Assembly (NCBI GenBank): GCA_036435485.1
Contig: CM071595.1
Coordinates: 1,860,001 to 1,924,000 of the forward strand
DNA: 64,000 nt
Direction of reading: 5' to 3'
Source: Saposhnikovia divaricata
Taxonomy: Eukaryota; Streptophyta; Magnoliopsida; Apiales; Apiaceae
Made by a program: the position numbers and the translations under genes. The notes below the pieces were generated by a model. That model worked only from the letters and a program-made list of their open reading frames with translations. It searched no databases and was not told the DNA's origin. This document shows positions 11,155 to 23,659 of the stretch, piece by piece (the stretch's first letter is position 1; each line of letters opens with the position of its first letter).

Positions 11155-13351
11155 AAAATGGTCCGACTCGATTTTTAACAATATCCCGTGTACTAACCCC
11201 TTTGAGGATTATCCAAAAACCGAGTTTTGACTATATAAGCTCCGATACAGGTCTGAATTGTGTCAAATAAAATTTCGTTGAATTCCAATAACCCATAGGA
11301 ACAAAATATTTAAAAATATCAACAAAATGGTCCGATCCGATTTTTAACAATATCCCGTGTACTAACCCCTTTGAGAATTTTCCGAAAACCGAGTTTCGAT
11401 CATATCAGCTCCGACTCCGGTCCGAACTGCGTCAAATAAAATTTTGTTGAATTCCAATAACCCATAGGAACAAAATATGTAAAAATATCCACAAAATGGT
11501 CCGACTCGATTTTTAACAATATCCCGTGTACTAACCCCTTTGAGGATTATCCCAAAACCGAGTTTTGACTATATAAGCTCCGATACAGGTCTGAATTGTG
11601 TCAAATAAAATTTCGTTGAATTCCAATAACCCATAGGAACAAAATATTTAAAAATATCAACAAAATGGTCCGATCCGATTTTTAACAATATCCCGTGTAC
11701 TAACCCCTTTGAGAATTTTCCGAAAACCGAGTTTCGATCATATCAGCTCCGACTCCGGTCCGAACTGCGTCAAATAAAATTTTGTTGAATTCCAATAACC
11801 CATAGGAACAAAATATGTAAAAATATCCACAAAATGGTCCGACTCGATTTTTAACAATATCCCGTGTACTAACCCCTTTGAGGATTATCCCAAAACCGAG
11901 TTTTGACTATATAAGCTCCGATACAGGTCTGAATTGTGTCAAATAAAATTTCGTTGAATTCCAATAACCCATAGGAACAAAATATTTAAAAATATCAACA
12001 AAATGGTCCGACCCGATTTTTAACAATATCCCGTGTACTAACCCCTTTGAGGATTATCCAAAAACCGAGTTTTGACTATATCAGCTCCGATTCAGGTCTG
12101 AATTGCGTCAAATAAAATTTCGTTGAATTCCAATAACCCATAGGAACAAAATATGTAAAAATATCCTTAAAATGGTCCGACTCGATTTTTAAACATATCC
12201 CGTGTACTAACCACTTTGAGGATTATCCGAAAACCGAGTTTCGTTCATATCAGCTCCGATTCAGGTCTGAATTGCGTCAAATAAAATTTCGTTGAATTCC
12301 AATAACCCATAGGAAAAAAATATTTAAAAATATCCACAAAATGGTCTGCCCCGATTTTTAACAATATCCCGTGTACTAACCCCTTTGATAATTTTCCGAA
12401 AACCGAGTTTCGATCATATCAGCTCCGATTCCGGTCTGAATTGCGTCAAATAAAATTTCGTTGAATTCCAATAACCCATAGGAACAAAATATTTAAAAAT
12501 ATCCACAAAATGGTCCGACTCGATTTTTAACAATATCCCGTGTACTAACCCCTTTGAGGATTATCCAAAAACCGAGTTTTGACTATATAAGCTCCGATAC
12601 AGGCCTGAATTGTGTCAAATAAAATTTCGTTGAATTCCAATAACCCATAGGAACAAAATATTTAAAAATATCAACAAAATGGTCCGACCCGATTTTTAAC
12701 AATATCCCGTGTACTAACCCCTTTGAGAATTTTCCGAAAACCGAGTTTCGATCATATCAGCTCCGACTCCGGTCCGAACTGCGTCAAATAAAATTTTGTT
12801 GAATTCCAATAACCCATAGGAACAAAATATGTAAAAATATCCACAAAATGGTCCGACTCGATTTTTAACAATATCCCGTGTACTAACCCCTTTGAGGATT
12901 ATCCCAAAACCGAGTTTTGACTATATAAGCTCCGATACAGGTCTGAATTGTGTCAAATAAAATTTCGTTGAATTCCAATAACCCATAGGAACAAAATATT
13001 TAAAAATATCAACAAAATGGTCCGACCCGATTTTTAACAATATCCCGTGTACTAACCCCTTTGAGGATTATCCAAAAACCGAGTTTTGACTATATCAGCT
13101 CCGATTCAGGTCTGAATTGCGTCAAATAAAATTTCGTTGAATTCCAATAACCCATAGGAACAAAATATGTAAAAATATCCTTAAAATGGTCCGACTCGAT
13201 TTTTAACAATATCCCGTGTACTAACCCCTTTGAGAATTTTCCAAAAACCGAGTTTCGATCATATCAGCTCCGATTCCGGTCTGAATTGCGTCAAATAAAA
13301 TTTCGTTGAATTCCAATAACCCATAGGAACAAAATATTTAAAAATATCCAC
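11155..13351 (+). repeat. A/D-rich block: A D2 A D2 A B C2 D1 A D2 A B A/D
   Basis: Thirteen monomers. The D2 copies at 11324, 11662 and 12676 share TCCGACTCCGG, and the first two also share GGTCCGATCCG. AD2 therefore forms a 338-bp dimer here, different from the AB dimer to the left. GGAAAAAAATAT precedes 12338 as it does 10986. The block ends with the A-front/D1-back hybrid at 13183. Confidence 0.83.
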
Positions 13352-13520
13352 AAAATGGTCCGACTCGATTTTTAACAATATCCCGTGTACTAACCCCTTT
13401 GAGGATTATCCAAAAACCGAGTTTTGACTATATAAGCTCCGATACAGGTCTGAATTGTGTCAAATAAAATTTCGTTGAATTCCAATAACCCATAGGAACA
13501 AAATATTTAAAAATATCAAC

Positions 13521-13689
13521 AAAATGGTCCGACCCGATTTTTAACAATATCCCGTGTACTAAACCCTTTGAGGATTATCCAAAAACCGAGTTTTGACTAT
13601 ATCAGCTCCGATTCAGGTCTGAATTGCGTCAAATAAAATTTCGTTGAATTCCAATAACCCATAGGAACAAAATATGTAAAAATATCCTT
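13521..13689 (+). repeat. Exemplar monomer, subtype B2
   Basis: B2 is B with CTAAACCC in place of CTAACCCC at about 40-47. It first appears here and recurs once per larger HOR unit: 13521, 15887, 18253, 21633, 24843, 26364, 30926, 36839. From 50682 onward it appears with GGTCTGACCCG at the start. It is normally followed by C rather than C2. Confidence 0.87.
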
Positions 13690-13858
13690 AAAATGGTCCG
13701 ACTCGATTTTTAACAATATCCCGTGTACTAACCACTTTGAGGATTATCCGAAAACCGAGTTTCGTTCATATCAGCTCCGATTCAGGTCTGAATTGCGTCA
13801 AATAAAATTTCGTTGAATTCCAATAACCCATAGGAACAAAATATTTAAAAATATCCAC

Positions 13859-14027
13859 AAAATGGTCCGACCCGATTTTTAACAATATCCCGTGTACTAA
13901 CCCCTTTGAGAATTTTCCGAAAACCGAGTTTCGATCATATCAGCTCCGATTCCGGTCCGAACTGCGTCAAATAAAATTTTGTTGAATTCCAATAACCCAT
14001 AGGAACAAAATATGTAAAAATATCCAC
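13859..14027 (+). repeat. Exemplar monomer, subtype D2
   Basis: D2 is D with TCCGAACTG at 98-106, AATTTTGTTG near 117-126, and the tail ATGTAAAAATATCCAC. It lacks both 14-bp dyads. In the left 20 kb many D2 copies start GGTCCAACCCG (2705, 3043, 4564, 4902, 6423, 7099, 9634, 10310, 20619). That start is not seen after 20788. Confidence 0.88.
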
Positions 14028-15717
14028 AAAATGGTCCGACTCGATTTTTAACAATATCCCGTGTACTAACCCCTTTGAGGATTATCCCAAAACCGAGTTT
14101 TGACTATATAAGCTCCGATACAGGTCTGAATTGTGTCAAATAAAATTTCGTTGAATTCCAATAACCCATAGGAACAAAATATTTAAAAATATCAACAAAA
14201 TGGTCCGACCCGATTTTTAACAATATCCCGTGTACTAACCCCTTTGAGGATTATCCAAAAACCGAGTTTTGACTATATCAGCTCCGATTCAGGTCTGAAT
14301 TGCGTCAAATAAAATTTCGTTGAATTCCAATAACCCATAGGAACAAAATATGTAAAAATATCCTTAAAATGTTCTGACTCGATTTTTAAACATATCCCGT
14401 GTACTAACCACTTTGAGGATTATCCGAAAACCGAGTTTCGTTCATATCAGCTCCGATTCAGGTCTGAATTGCGTCAAATAAAATTTCGTTGAATTCCAAT
14501 AACCCATAGGAACAAAATATTTAAAAATATCCACAAAATGGTCTGACCCGATTTTTAACAATATCCCGTGTACTAACCCCTTTGAGAATTTTCCGAAAAC
14601 CGAGTTTCGATCTTATCAGCTCCGATTCCGGTCTGAATTGCGTCAAATAAAATTTCGTTGAATTCCAATAACCCATAGGAACAAAATATGTAAAAATATC
14701 CTTAAAATGGTCCGACTCGATTTTTAACAATATCCCGTGTACTAACCACTTTGAGGATTATCCGAAAACCGAGTTTCGTTCATATCAGCTTCGATTCAGG
14801 TTTGAATTGCGTCAAATAAAATTTCGTTGAATTCCAATAACCCATAGGAACAAAATATTTAAAAATATCCACAAAATGGTCCGACCCGATTTTTAACAAT
14901 ATCCCGTGTACTAACCCCTTTGAGAATTTTCCGAAAACCGAGTTTCGATCATATCAGCTCCGATTCCGGTCCGAACTGCGTCAAATAAAATTTTGTTGAA
15001 TTCCAATAACCCATAGGAACAAAATATGTAAAAATATCCACAAAATGGTCCGACTCGATTTTTAACAATATCCCGTGTACTAACCCCTTTGAGGATTATC
15101 CCAAAACCGGGTTTTGACTATATAAGCTCCGATACAGGTCTGAATTGTGTCAAATAAAATTTCGTTGAATTCCAATAACCCATAGGAACAAAATATTTAA
15201 AAATATCAACAAAATGGTCCGACCCGATTTTTAACAATATCCCGTGTACTAACCCCTTTGAGGATTATCCAAAAACCGAGTTTTGACTATATCAGCTCCG
15301 ATTCAGGTCTGAATTGCGTCAAATAAAATTTCGTTGAATTCCAATAACCCATAGGAACAAAATATGTAAAAATATCCTTAAAATGTTCTGACTCGATTTT
15401 TAAACATATCCCGTGTACTAACCACTTTGAGGATTATCCGAAAACCGAGTTTCGTTCATATCAGCTCCGATTCAGGTCTGAATTGCGTCAAATAAAATTT
15501 CGTTGAATTCCAATAACCCATAGGAACAAAATATTTAAAAATATCCACAAAATGGTCTGACCCGATTTTTAACAATATCCCGTGTACTAACCCCTTTGAG
15601 AATTTTCCGAAAACCGAGTTTCGATCATATCAGCTCCGATTCCGGTCTGAATTGCGTCAAATAAAATTTCGTTGAATTCCAATAACCCATAGGAACAAAA
15701 TATTTAAAAATATCCAC

Positions 15718-18083
15718 AAAATGGTCCGACTCGATTTTTAACAATATCCCGTGTACTAACCCCTTTGAGGATTATCCAAAAACCGAGTTTTGACTATATA
15801 AGCTCCGATACAGGTCTGAATTGTGTCAAATAAAATTTCGTTGAATTCCAATAACCCATAGGAACAAAATATTTAAAAATATCAACAAAATGGTCCGACC
15901 CGATTTTTAACAATATCCCGTGTACTAAACCCTTTGAGGATTATCCAAAAACCGAGTTTTGACTATATCAGCTCCGATTCAGGTCTGAATTGCGTCAAAT
16001 AAAATTTCGTTGAATTCCAATAACCCATAGGAACAAAATATGTAAAAATATCCTTAAAATGGTCCGACTCGATTTTTAACAATATCTCGTGTACTAACCA
16101 CTTTGAGGATTATCCGAAAACCGAGTTTCGTTCATATCAGCTCCGATTCAGGTCTGAATTGCGTCAAATAAAATTTCGTTGAATTCCAATAACCCATAGG
16201 AACAAAATATTTAAAAATATCCACAAAATGGTCCGACCCGATTTTTAACAATATCCCGTGTACTAACCCCTTTGAGAATTTTCCGAAAACCGAGTTTCGA
16301 TCATATCAGCTCCGATTCCGGTCCGAACTGCGTCAAATAAAATTTTGTTGAATTCCAATAACCCATAGGAACAAAATATGTAAAAATATCCACAAAATGG
16401 TCCGACTCGATTTTTAACAATATCCCGTGTACTAACCCCTTTGAGGATTATCCCAAAACCGAGTTTTGACTATATAAGCTCCGATACAGGTCTGAATTGT
16501 GTCAAATAAAATTTCGTTGAATTCCAATAACCCATAGGAACAAAATATTTAAAAATATCAACAAAATGGTCCGACCCGATTTTTAACAATATCCCGTGTA
16601 CTAACCCCTTTGAGGATTATCCAAAAACCGAGTTTTGACTATATCAGCTCCGATTCAGGTCTGAATTGCGTCAAATAAAATTTCGTTGAATTCCAATAAC
16701 CCATAGGAACAAAATATGTAAAAATATCCTTAAAATGTTCTGACTCGATTTTTAAACGTATCCCGTGTACTAACCACTTTGAGGATTATCCGAAAACCGA
16801 GTTTCGTTCATATCAGCTCCGATTCAGGTCTGAATTGCGTCAAATAAAATTTCGTTGAATTCCAATAACCCATAGGAACAAAATATTTAAAAATATCCAC
16901 AAAATGGTCTGACCCGATTTTTAACAATATCCCGTGTACTAACCCCTTTGAGAATTTTCCGAAAACCGAGTTTCGATCATATCAGCTCCGATTCCGGTCT
17001 GAATTGCGTCAAATAAAATTTCGTTGAATTCCAATAACCCATAGGAACAAAATATGTAAAAATATCCTTAAAATGGTCCGACTCGATTTTTAACAATATC
17101 CCGTGTACTAACCACTTTGAGGATTATCCGAAAACCGAGTTTCGTTCATATCAGCTCCGATTCAGGTCTGAATTGCGTCAAATAAAATTTCGTTGAATTC
17201 CAATAACCCATAGGAACAAAATATTTAAAAATATCCACAAAATGGTCCGACCCGATTTTTAACAATATCCCGTGTACTAACCCCTTTGAGAATTTTCCGA
17301 AAACCGAGTTTCGATCATATCAGCTCCGATTCCGGTCCGAACTGCGTCAAATAAAATTTTGTTGAATTCCAATAACCCATAGGAACAAAATATGTAAAAA
17401 TATCCACAAAATGGTCCGACTCGATTTTTAACAATATCCTGTGTACTAACCCCTTTGAGGATTATCCCAAAACCGAGTTTTGACTATATAAGCTCCGATA
17501 CAGGTCTGAATTGTGTCAAATAAAATTTCGTTGAATTCCAATAACCCATAGGAACAAAATATTTAAAAATATCAACAAAATGGTCCGACCCGATTTTTAA
17601 CAATATCCCGTGTACTAACCCCTTTGAGGATTATCCAAAAACCGAGTTTTGACTATATCAGCTCCGATTCAGGTCTGAATTGCGTCAAATAAAATTTCGT
17701 TGAATTCCAATAACCCATAGGAACAAAATATGTAAAAATATCCTTAAAATGTTCTGACTCGATTTTTAAACATATCCCGTGTACTAACCACTTTGAGGAT
17801 TATCCGAAAACCGAGTTTCGTTCATATCAGCTCCGATTCAGGTCTGAATTGCGTCAAATAAAATTTCGTTGAATTCCAATAACCCATAGGAACAAAATAT
17901 TTAAAAATATCCACAAAATGGTCTGACCCGATTTTTAACAATATCCCGTGTACTAACCCCTTTGAGAATTTTTCGAAAACCGAGTTTCGATCATATCAGC
18001 TCCGATTCCGGTCTGAATTGCGTCAAATAAAATTTCGTTGAATTCCAATAACCCATAGGAACAAAATATTTAAAAATATCCAC
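15718..18083 (+). repeat. 14-mer HOR, copy 2 (2,366 bp)
   Basis: Same 14-monomer order as the previous unit. CTAAACCC lies at exactly +2,366 bp (13521 to 15887), and the D1 with CCTT tail recurs at 16901. Differences are few: ATATCTCGTG at 16056, TTAAACGTAT at 16732, ATATCCTGTG at 17408 and TTTTTCG at 17915. A third copy starts at 18084 but only six monomers fit. Confidence 0.87.
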
Positions 18084-18421
18084 AAAATGGTCCGACTCGA
18101 TTTTTAACAATATCCCGTGTACTAACCCCTTTGAGGATTATCCAAAAACCGAGTTTTGACTATATTAGCTCCGATACAGGTCTGAATTGTGTCAAATAAA
18201 ATTTCGTTGAATTCCAATAACCCATAGGAACAAAATATTTAAAAATATCAACAAAATGGTCCGACCCGATTTTTAACAATATCCCGTGTACTAAACCCTT
18301 TGAGGATTATCCAAAAACCGAGTTTTGACTATATCAGCTCCGATTCAGGTCTGAATTGCGTCAAATAAAATTTCGTTGAATTCCAATAACCCATAGGAAC
18401 AAAATATGTAAAAATATCCTT
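18084..18421 (+). repeat. Start of a third 14-mer copy: A B2
   Basis: A (TATATTAGCTCC, losing TATATAAG) and B2 with CTAAACCC at +2,366 from the previous copy. The next four monomers (C D2 A B) still fit the 14-mer, but the C at 19098 lacks GTTCTG and TTAAACAT, so the 14-mer order ends there. Confidence 0.82.
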
Positions 18422-21400
18422 AAAATGGTCCGACTCGATTTTTAACAATATCCCGTGTACTAACCACTTTGAGGATTATCCGAAAACCGAGTTTCGTTCA
18501 TATCAGCTCCGATTCAGGTCTGAATTGCGTCAAATAAAATTTCGTTGAATTCCAATAACCCATAGGAACAAAATATTTAAAAATATCCACAAAATGGTCC
18601 GACCCGATTTTTAACAATATCCCGTGTACTAACCCCTTTGAGAATTTTCCGAAAACCGAGTTTCGATCATATCAGCTCCGATTCCGGTCCGAACTGCGTC
18701 AAATAAAATTTTGTTGAATTCCAATAACCCATAGGAACAAAATATGTAAAAATATCCACAAAATGGTCCGACTCGATTTTTAACAATATCCCGTGTACTA
18801 ACCCCTTTGAGGATTATCCCAAAACCGAGTTTTGACTATATAAGCTCCGATACAGGTCTGAATTGTGTCAAATAAAATTTCGTTGAATTCCAATAACCCA
18901 TAGGAACAAAATATTTAAAAATATCAACAAAATGGTCCGACCCGATTTTTAACAATATCCCGTGTACTAACCCCTTTGAGGATTATCCAAAAACCGAGTT
19001 TTGACTATATCAGCTCCGATTCAGGTCTGAATTGCGTCAAATAAAATTTCGTTGAATTCCAATAACCCATAGGAACAAAATATGTAAAAATATCCTTAAA
19101 ATGGTCCGACTCGATTTTTAACAATATCCCGTGTACTAACCACTTTGAGGATTATCCGAAAACCGAGTTTCGTTCATATCAGCTCAGATTCAGGTCTGAA
19201 TTGCGTCAAATAAAATTTCGTTGAAGTCCAATAACCCATAGGAACAAAATATTTAAAAATATCCACAAAATGGTCCGACCAGATTTTTAACAATATCCCG
19301 TGTACTAACCCCTTTGAGAATTTTCCGAAAACCGAGTTTCGATCATATCAGCTCCGATTCCGGTCCGAACTGCGTCAAATAAAATTTTGTTGAATTCCAA
19401 TAACCCATAGGAACAAAATATGTAAAAATATCAACAAAATGGTCCGACTCGATTTTTAACAATATCCCGTGTACTAACCCCTTTGAGGATTATCCCAAAA
19501 CCGAGTTTTGACTATATAAGCTCCGATACAGGTCTGAATTGTGTCAAATAAAATTTCGTTGAATTCCAATAACCCATAGGAACAAAATATTTAAAAATAT
19601 CAACAAAATGGTCCGACCCGATTTTTAACAATATCCCGTGTACTAACCCCTTTGAGGATTATCCAAAAACCGAGTTTTGACTATATCAGCCCCGATTCAG
19701 GTCTGAATTGCGTCAAATAAAATTTCGTTGAATTCCAATAACCCATAGGAACAAAATATGTTAAAATATCCTTAAAATGGTCCGACTCGATTTTTAACAA
19801 TATCCCGTGTACTAACCACTTTGAGGATTATCCGAAAACCGAGTTTCGTTCATATCAGCTCCGATTCAGGTCTGAATTGCGTCAAATAAAATTTCGTTGA
19901 ATTCCAATAACCCATAGGAACAAAATATTTAAAAATATCCACAAAATGGTCCGACCCGATTTTTAACAATATCCCGTGTACTAACCCCTTTGAGAATTTT
20001 CCGAAAACCGAGTTTCGATCATATCAGCTCCGATTCCGGTCCGAACTGCGTCAAATAAAATTTTGTTGAATTCCAATAACCCATAGGAACAAAATATGTA
20101 AAAATATCCACAAAATGGTCCGACTCGATTTTTAACAATATCCCGTGTACTAACCCCTTTGAGAATTATCCAAAAACCGAGTTTTGACTATAATAACTCC
20201 GATACAGGTCTGAATTGTGTCAAATAAAATTTCGTTGAATTCCAATAACCCATAGGAACAAAATATTTAAAAATATCAACAAAATGGTCCGACCCGATTT
20301 TTAACAATATCCCGTGTACTAACCCCTTTGAGGATTATCCAAAAACCGAGTTTTGACTATATCAGCTCCGATTCAGGTCTGAATTGCGTCAAATAAAATT
20401 TCGTTGAATTCCAATAACCCATAGGAACAAAATATGTAAAAATATCCTTAAAATGGTCCGACTCGATTTTTAAACATATCCCGTGTACTAACCACTTTGA
20501 GGATTATCCGAAAACCGAGTTTCGTTCATATCAGCTCCGATTCAGGTCTGAATTGCGTCAAATAAAATTTCGTTGAATTCCAATAACCCATAGGAACAAA
20601 ATATTTAAAAATATCCACAAAATGGTCCAACCCGATTTTTAACAATATCCCGTGTACTAACCCCTTTGAGAATTTTCCGAAAACCGAGTTTCGATCATAT
20701 CAGCTCCGATTCCGGTCCGAACTTCGTCAAATAAAATTTTGTTGAATTCCAATAACCCATAGGAACAAAATATGTAAAAATATCCACAAAATGGTCCGAC
20801 TCGATTTTTAACAATATCCCGTGTACTAACCCCTTTGAGGATTATCCAAAAACCGAGTTTTGACTATATAAGCTCCGATACCGGTCTGAATTGTGTCAAA
20901 TAAAATTTCGTTGAATTCCAATAACCCATAGGAACAAAATATTTAAAAATATCAACAAAATGGTCCGACCCGATTTTTAACAATATCCCGTGTACTAACC
21001 CCTTTGAGGATTATCCAAACACCGAGTTTTGACTATATCAGCTCCGATTCAGGTCTGAATTGCGTCAAATAAAATTTCGTTGAATTCCAATAACCCATAG
21101 GAACAAAATATGTAAAAATATCCTTAAAATGGTCCGACTCGATTTTTAAACATATCCCGTGTACTAACCACTTTGAGGATTATCCGAAAACCGAGTTTCG
21201 TTCATATCAGCTCCGATTCAGGTCTGAATTGCGTCAAATAAAATTTCGTTGAATTCCAATAACCCATAGGAACAAAATATTTAAAAATATCCACAAAATG
21301 GTCTGCCCCGATTTTTAACAATATCCCGTGTACTAACCCCTTTGAGAATTTTCCGAAAACCGAGTTTCGATCATATCAGCTCCGATTCCGGTCTGAATTG

Positions 21401-21801
21401 CGTCAAATAAAATTTCGTTGAATTCCAATAACCCATAGGAACAAAATATTTAAAAATATCCACAAAATGGTCCGACTCGATTTTTAACAATATCCCGTGT
21501 ACTAACCCCTTTGAGGATTATCCAAAAACCGAGTTTTGACTATATAAGCTCCGATACAGGTCTGAATTGTGTCAAATAAAATTTCGTTGAATTCCAATAA
21601 CCCATAGGAACAAAATATTTAAAAATATCAACAAAATGGTCCGACCCGATTTTTAACAATATCCCGTGTACTAAACCCTTTGAGGATTATCCAAAAACCG
21701 AGTTTTGACTATATCAGCTCCGATTCAGGTCTGAATTGCATCAAATAAAATTTCGTTGAATTCCAATAACCCATAGGAACAAAATATGTAAAAATATCCT
21801 T
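18422..21801 (+). repeat. Tetramer run, C D A B x5 (676-bp units)
   Basis: Five tetramers start at 18422, 19098, 19774, 20450 and 21126. C becomes C2 in the last two. D is D2 until the last, which is D1 with GTCTGCCCCG. The A at 20112 is A2 and the D2 at 20619 is the CCAACCC form; both are otherwise found only in the left part of the array. The last B (21633) is B2 with TTGCATCAAAT. Confidence 0.85.
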
Positions 21802-23490
21802 AAAATGGTCCGACTCGATTTTTAACAATATCCCGTGTACTAACCACTTTGAGGATTATCCGAAAACCGAGTTTCGTTCATATCAGCTCCGATTCAGGTC
21901 TGAATTGCGTCAAATAAAATTTCGTTGAATTCCAATAACCCATAGGAACAAAATATTTAAAAATATCAACAAAATGGTCCGACCCGATTTTTAACAATAT
22001 CCCGTGTACTAACCCCTTTGAGAATTTTCCGAAAACCGAGTTCCGATCGTATCAGCTCCGATTCCGGTCCGAACTGCGTCAAATAAAATTTTTTTGAATT
22101 CCAATAACCCATAGGAACAAAATATTTAAAAATATCCACAAAATGTTCCGACTCGATTTTTAACAATATCCCGTGTACTAACCCCTTTGAGGATTATCCA
22201 AAAACCTAGTTTTGACTATATAAGCTCCGATACAGGTCTGAATTGTGTCAAATAAAATTTCGTTGAATTCCAATAACCCATAGGAACAAAATATTTAAAA
22301 ATATCAACAAAATGGTCCGACCCGATTTTTAACAATATCCCGTGTACTAACCCCTTTGAGGATTATCCAAAACCGAATTTTGACTATATCAGCTCCGATT
22401 CAGGTCTGAATTGCGTCAAATAATATTTCGTTGAATTCCAATAACCCATAGGAACAAAATATTTAAAAATATCCACAAAATGGTCCGACCCGATTTTTAA
22501 CAATATCCCGTGTACTAACCCCATTGAGAATTTTCTGAAAACCAAGTTTCGATCATATCAGCTCCGATTCCGGTCCGAACTGCGTCAAATAAAATTTTTT
22601 TGAATTCCAATAACCCATAGGAACAAAATATTTAAAAATATCCACAAAATGGTCCGACTCGATTTTTAACAATATCCCGTGTACTAACCCCTTTGAGGAT
22701 TATCCAAAAACCTAGTTTTGACTATATAAGCTCCGATACAGGTCTGAATTGTGTCAAATAAAATTTCGTTGAATTCCAATAACCCATAGGAACAAAATAT
22801 TTAAAAATATCAACAAAATGGTCCGACCCGATTTTTAACAATATCCCGTGTACTAACCCCTTTGAGGATTATCCAAAAACCGAGTTTTGACTATATCAGC
22901 TCCGATTCAGGTCTGAATTGCGTCAAATAAAATTTCGTTGAATTCCAATAACCCATAGGAACAAAATATATAAAAATATCCTTAAAATGGTCCGACTCGA
23001 TTTTTAACAATATCCCGTGTACTAACCACTTTGAGGATTATCCGAAAACCGAGTTTCGTTCATATCAGCTCCGATTCAGGTCTGAATTGCGTCAAATAAA
23101 ATTTCGTTGAATTCCAATAACCCATAGGAACAAAATATTTAAAAATATCCACAAAATGGTCCGACCCGATTTTTAACAATATCCCGTGTACTAACCCCTT
23201 TGAGAATTTTCCGAAAACCGAGTTTCGATCATATCAGCTCCGATTCCGGTCCGAACTGCGTCAAATAAAATTTTGTTGAATTCCAATAACCCATAGGAAC
23301 AAAATATGTAAAAATATCCACAAAATGGTCAGACTCGATTTTTAACAATATCCCGTGTACTAACCCCTTTGAGGATTATCCAAAAACTGAGTTTTGACTA
23401 TATAAGCGCCGATACAGGTCTGAATTGTGTCAAATAAAATTTCGTTGAATTCCAATAACCCATAGGAACAAAATATTTAAAAATATCAAC
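21802..23490 (+). repeat. First appearance of the D3-A3-B3-D4-A3 module
   Basis: Order: C D3 A3 B3 D4 A3 B C D2 A. None of D3, A3, B3 or D4 occurs to the left; all recur often to the right. The B3 at 22309 is 168 bp, the first departure from the 169-bp register. D3 at 21971 has ATCGTATCAG. The last A (23322) has AAACTGAG and AGCGCCG, markers shared with 29405 and 35318. Confidence 0.86.
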
Positions 23491-23659
23491 AAAATCGTCC
23501 CACCCGATTTTTAACAATATCCCGTGTACTAACCCCTTTGAGGATTATCCAAAAACCGAGTTTTGACTATATCAGCTCCGATTCAGGTCTGAATTGCGTC
23601 AAATAAAATTTCGTTGAATTCCAATAACCCATAGGAACAAAATATGTAAAAATATCCTT
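23491..23659 (+). repeat. B monomer with AAAATCGTCCCACCCG start
   Basis: This B sub-variant has three unusual bases in its first 15. The same form occurs at 29574 and 35487, 6,083 and then 5,913 bp apart, and anchors comparison of the long HOR copies. It follows an A with AAACTGAG and AGCGCCG in all three places. Confidence 0.85.

Larger units (their letters stand above)
13352..15717 (+). repeat. 14-mer HOR, copy 1 (2,366 bp)
   Basis: Order: A B2 C D2 A B C2 D1 followed by C D2 A B C2 D1, an 8-mer plus a 6-mer lacking its A B2. Markers are CTAAACCC once per unit, ATCCCAAAACC in the second A of each half, GTTCTGACTCG in C2 and GTCTGACCCG in D1. The first D1 ends CCTT, the B tail, and runs into C. 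This is the expected junction if a crossover joined D1 to the end of B2 and removed A B2. Confidence 0.87.

Noticed and set aside
14521..14730. Minus-strand open reading frame of 69 codons
   Set aside because: It lies across two satellite monomers. It is open only because one base (TCA to TCT at 14613) removes a TGA found in other D monomers. With 169 bp not divisible by 3, frames rotate each monomer. No coding signal or context supports a gene.
21966..22166. Minus-strand open reading frame of 66 codons
   Set aside because: Same satellite stretch as the 14.5-kb frame, and again opened by a single change of the same TGA (TCA to TCG at 22049). Two independent chance losses of one stop explain both frames, and their similarity only reflects the repeat.
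22100..22200. Telomere-like motif (AACCCC, CTAACCCC) in the monomer
   Set aside because: CTAACCCC occurs once per monomer inside a non-telomeric context and is never in tandem with itself.
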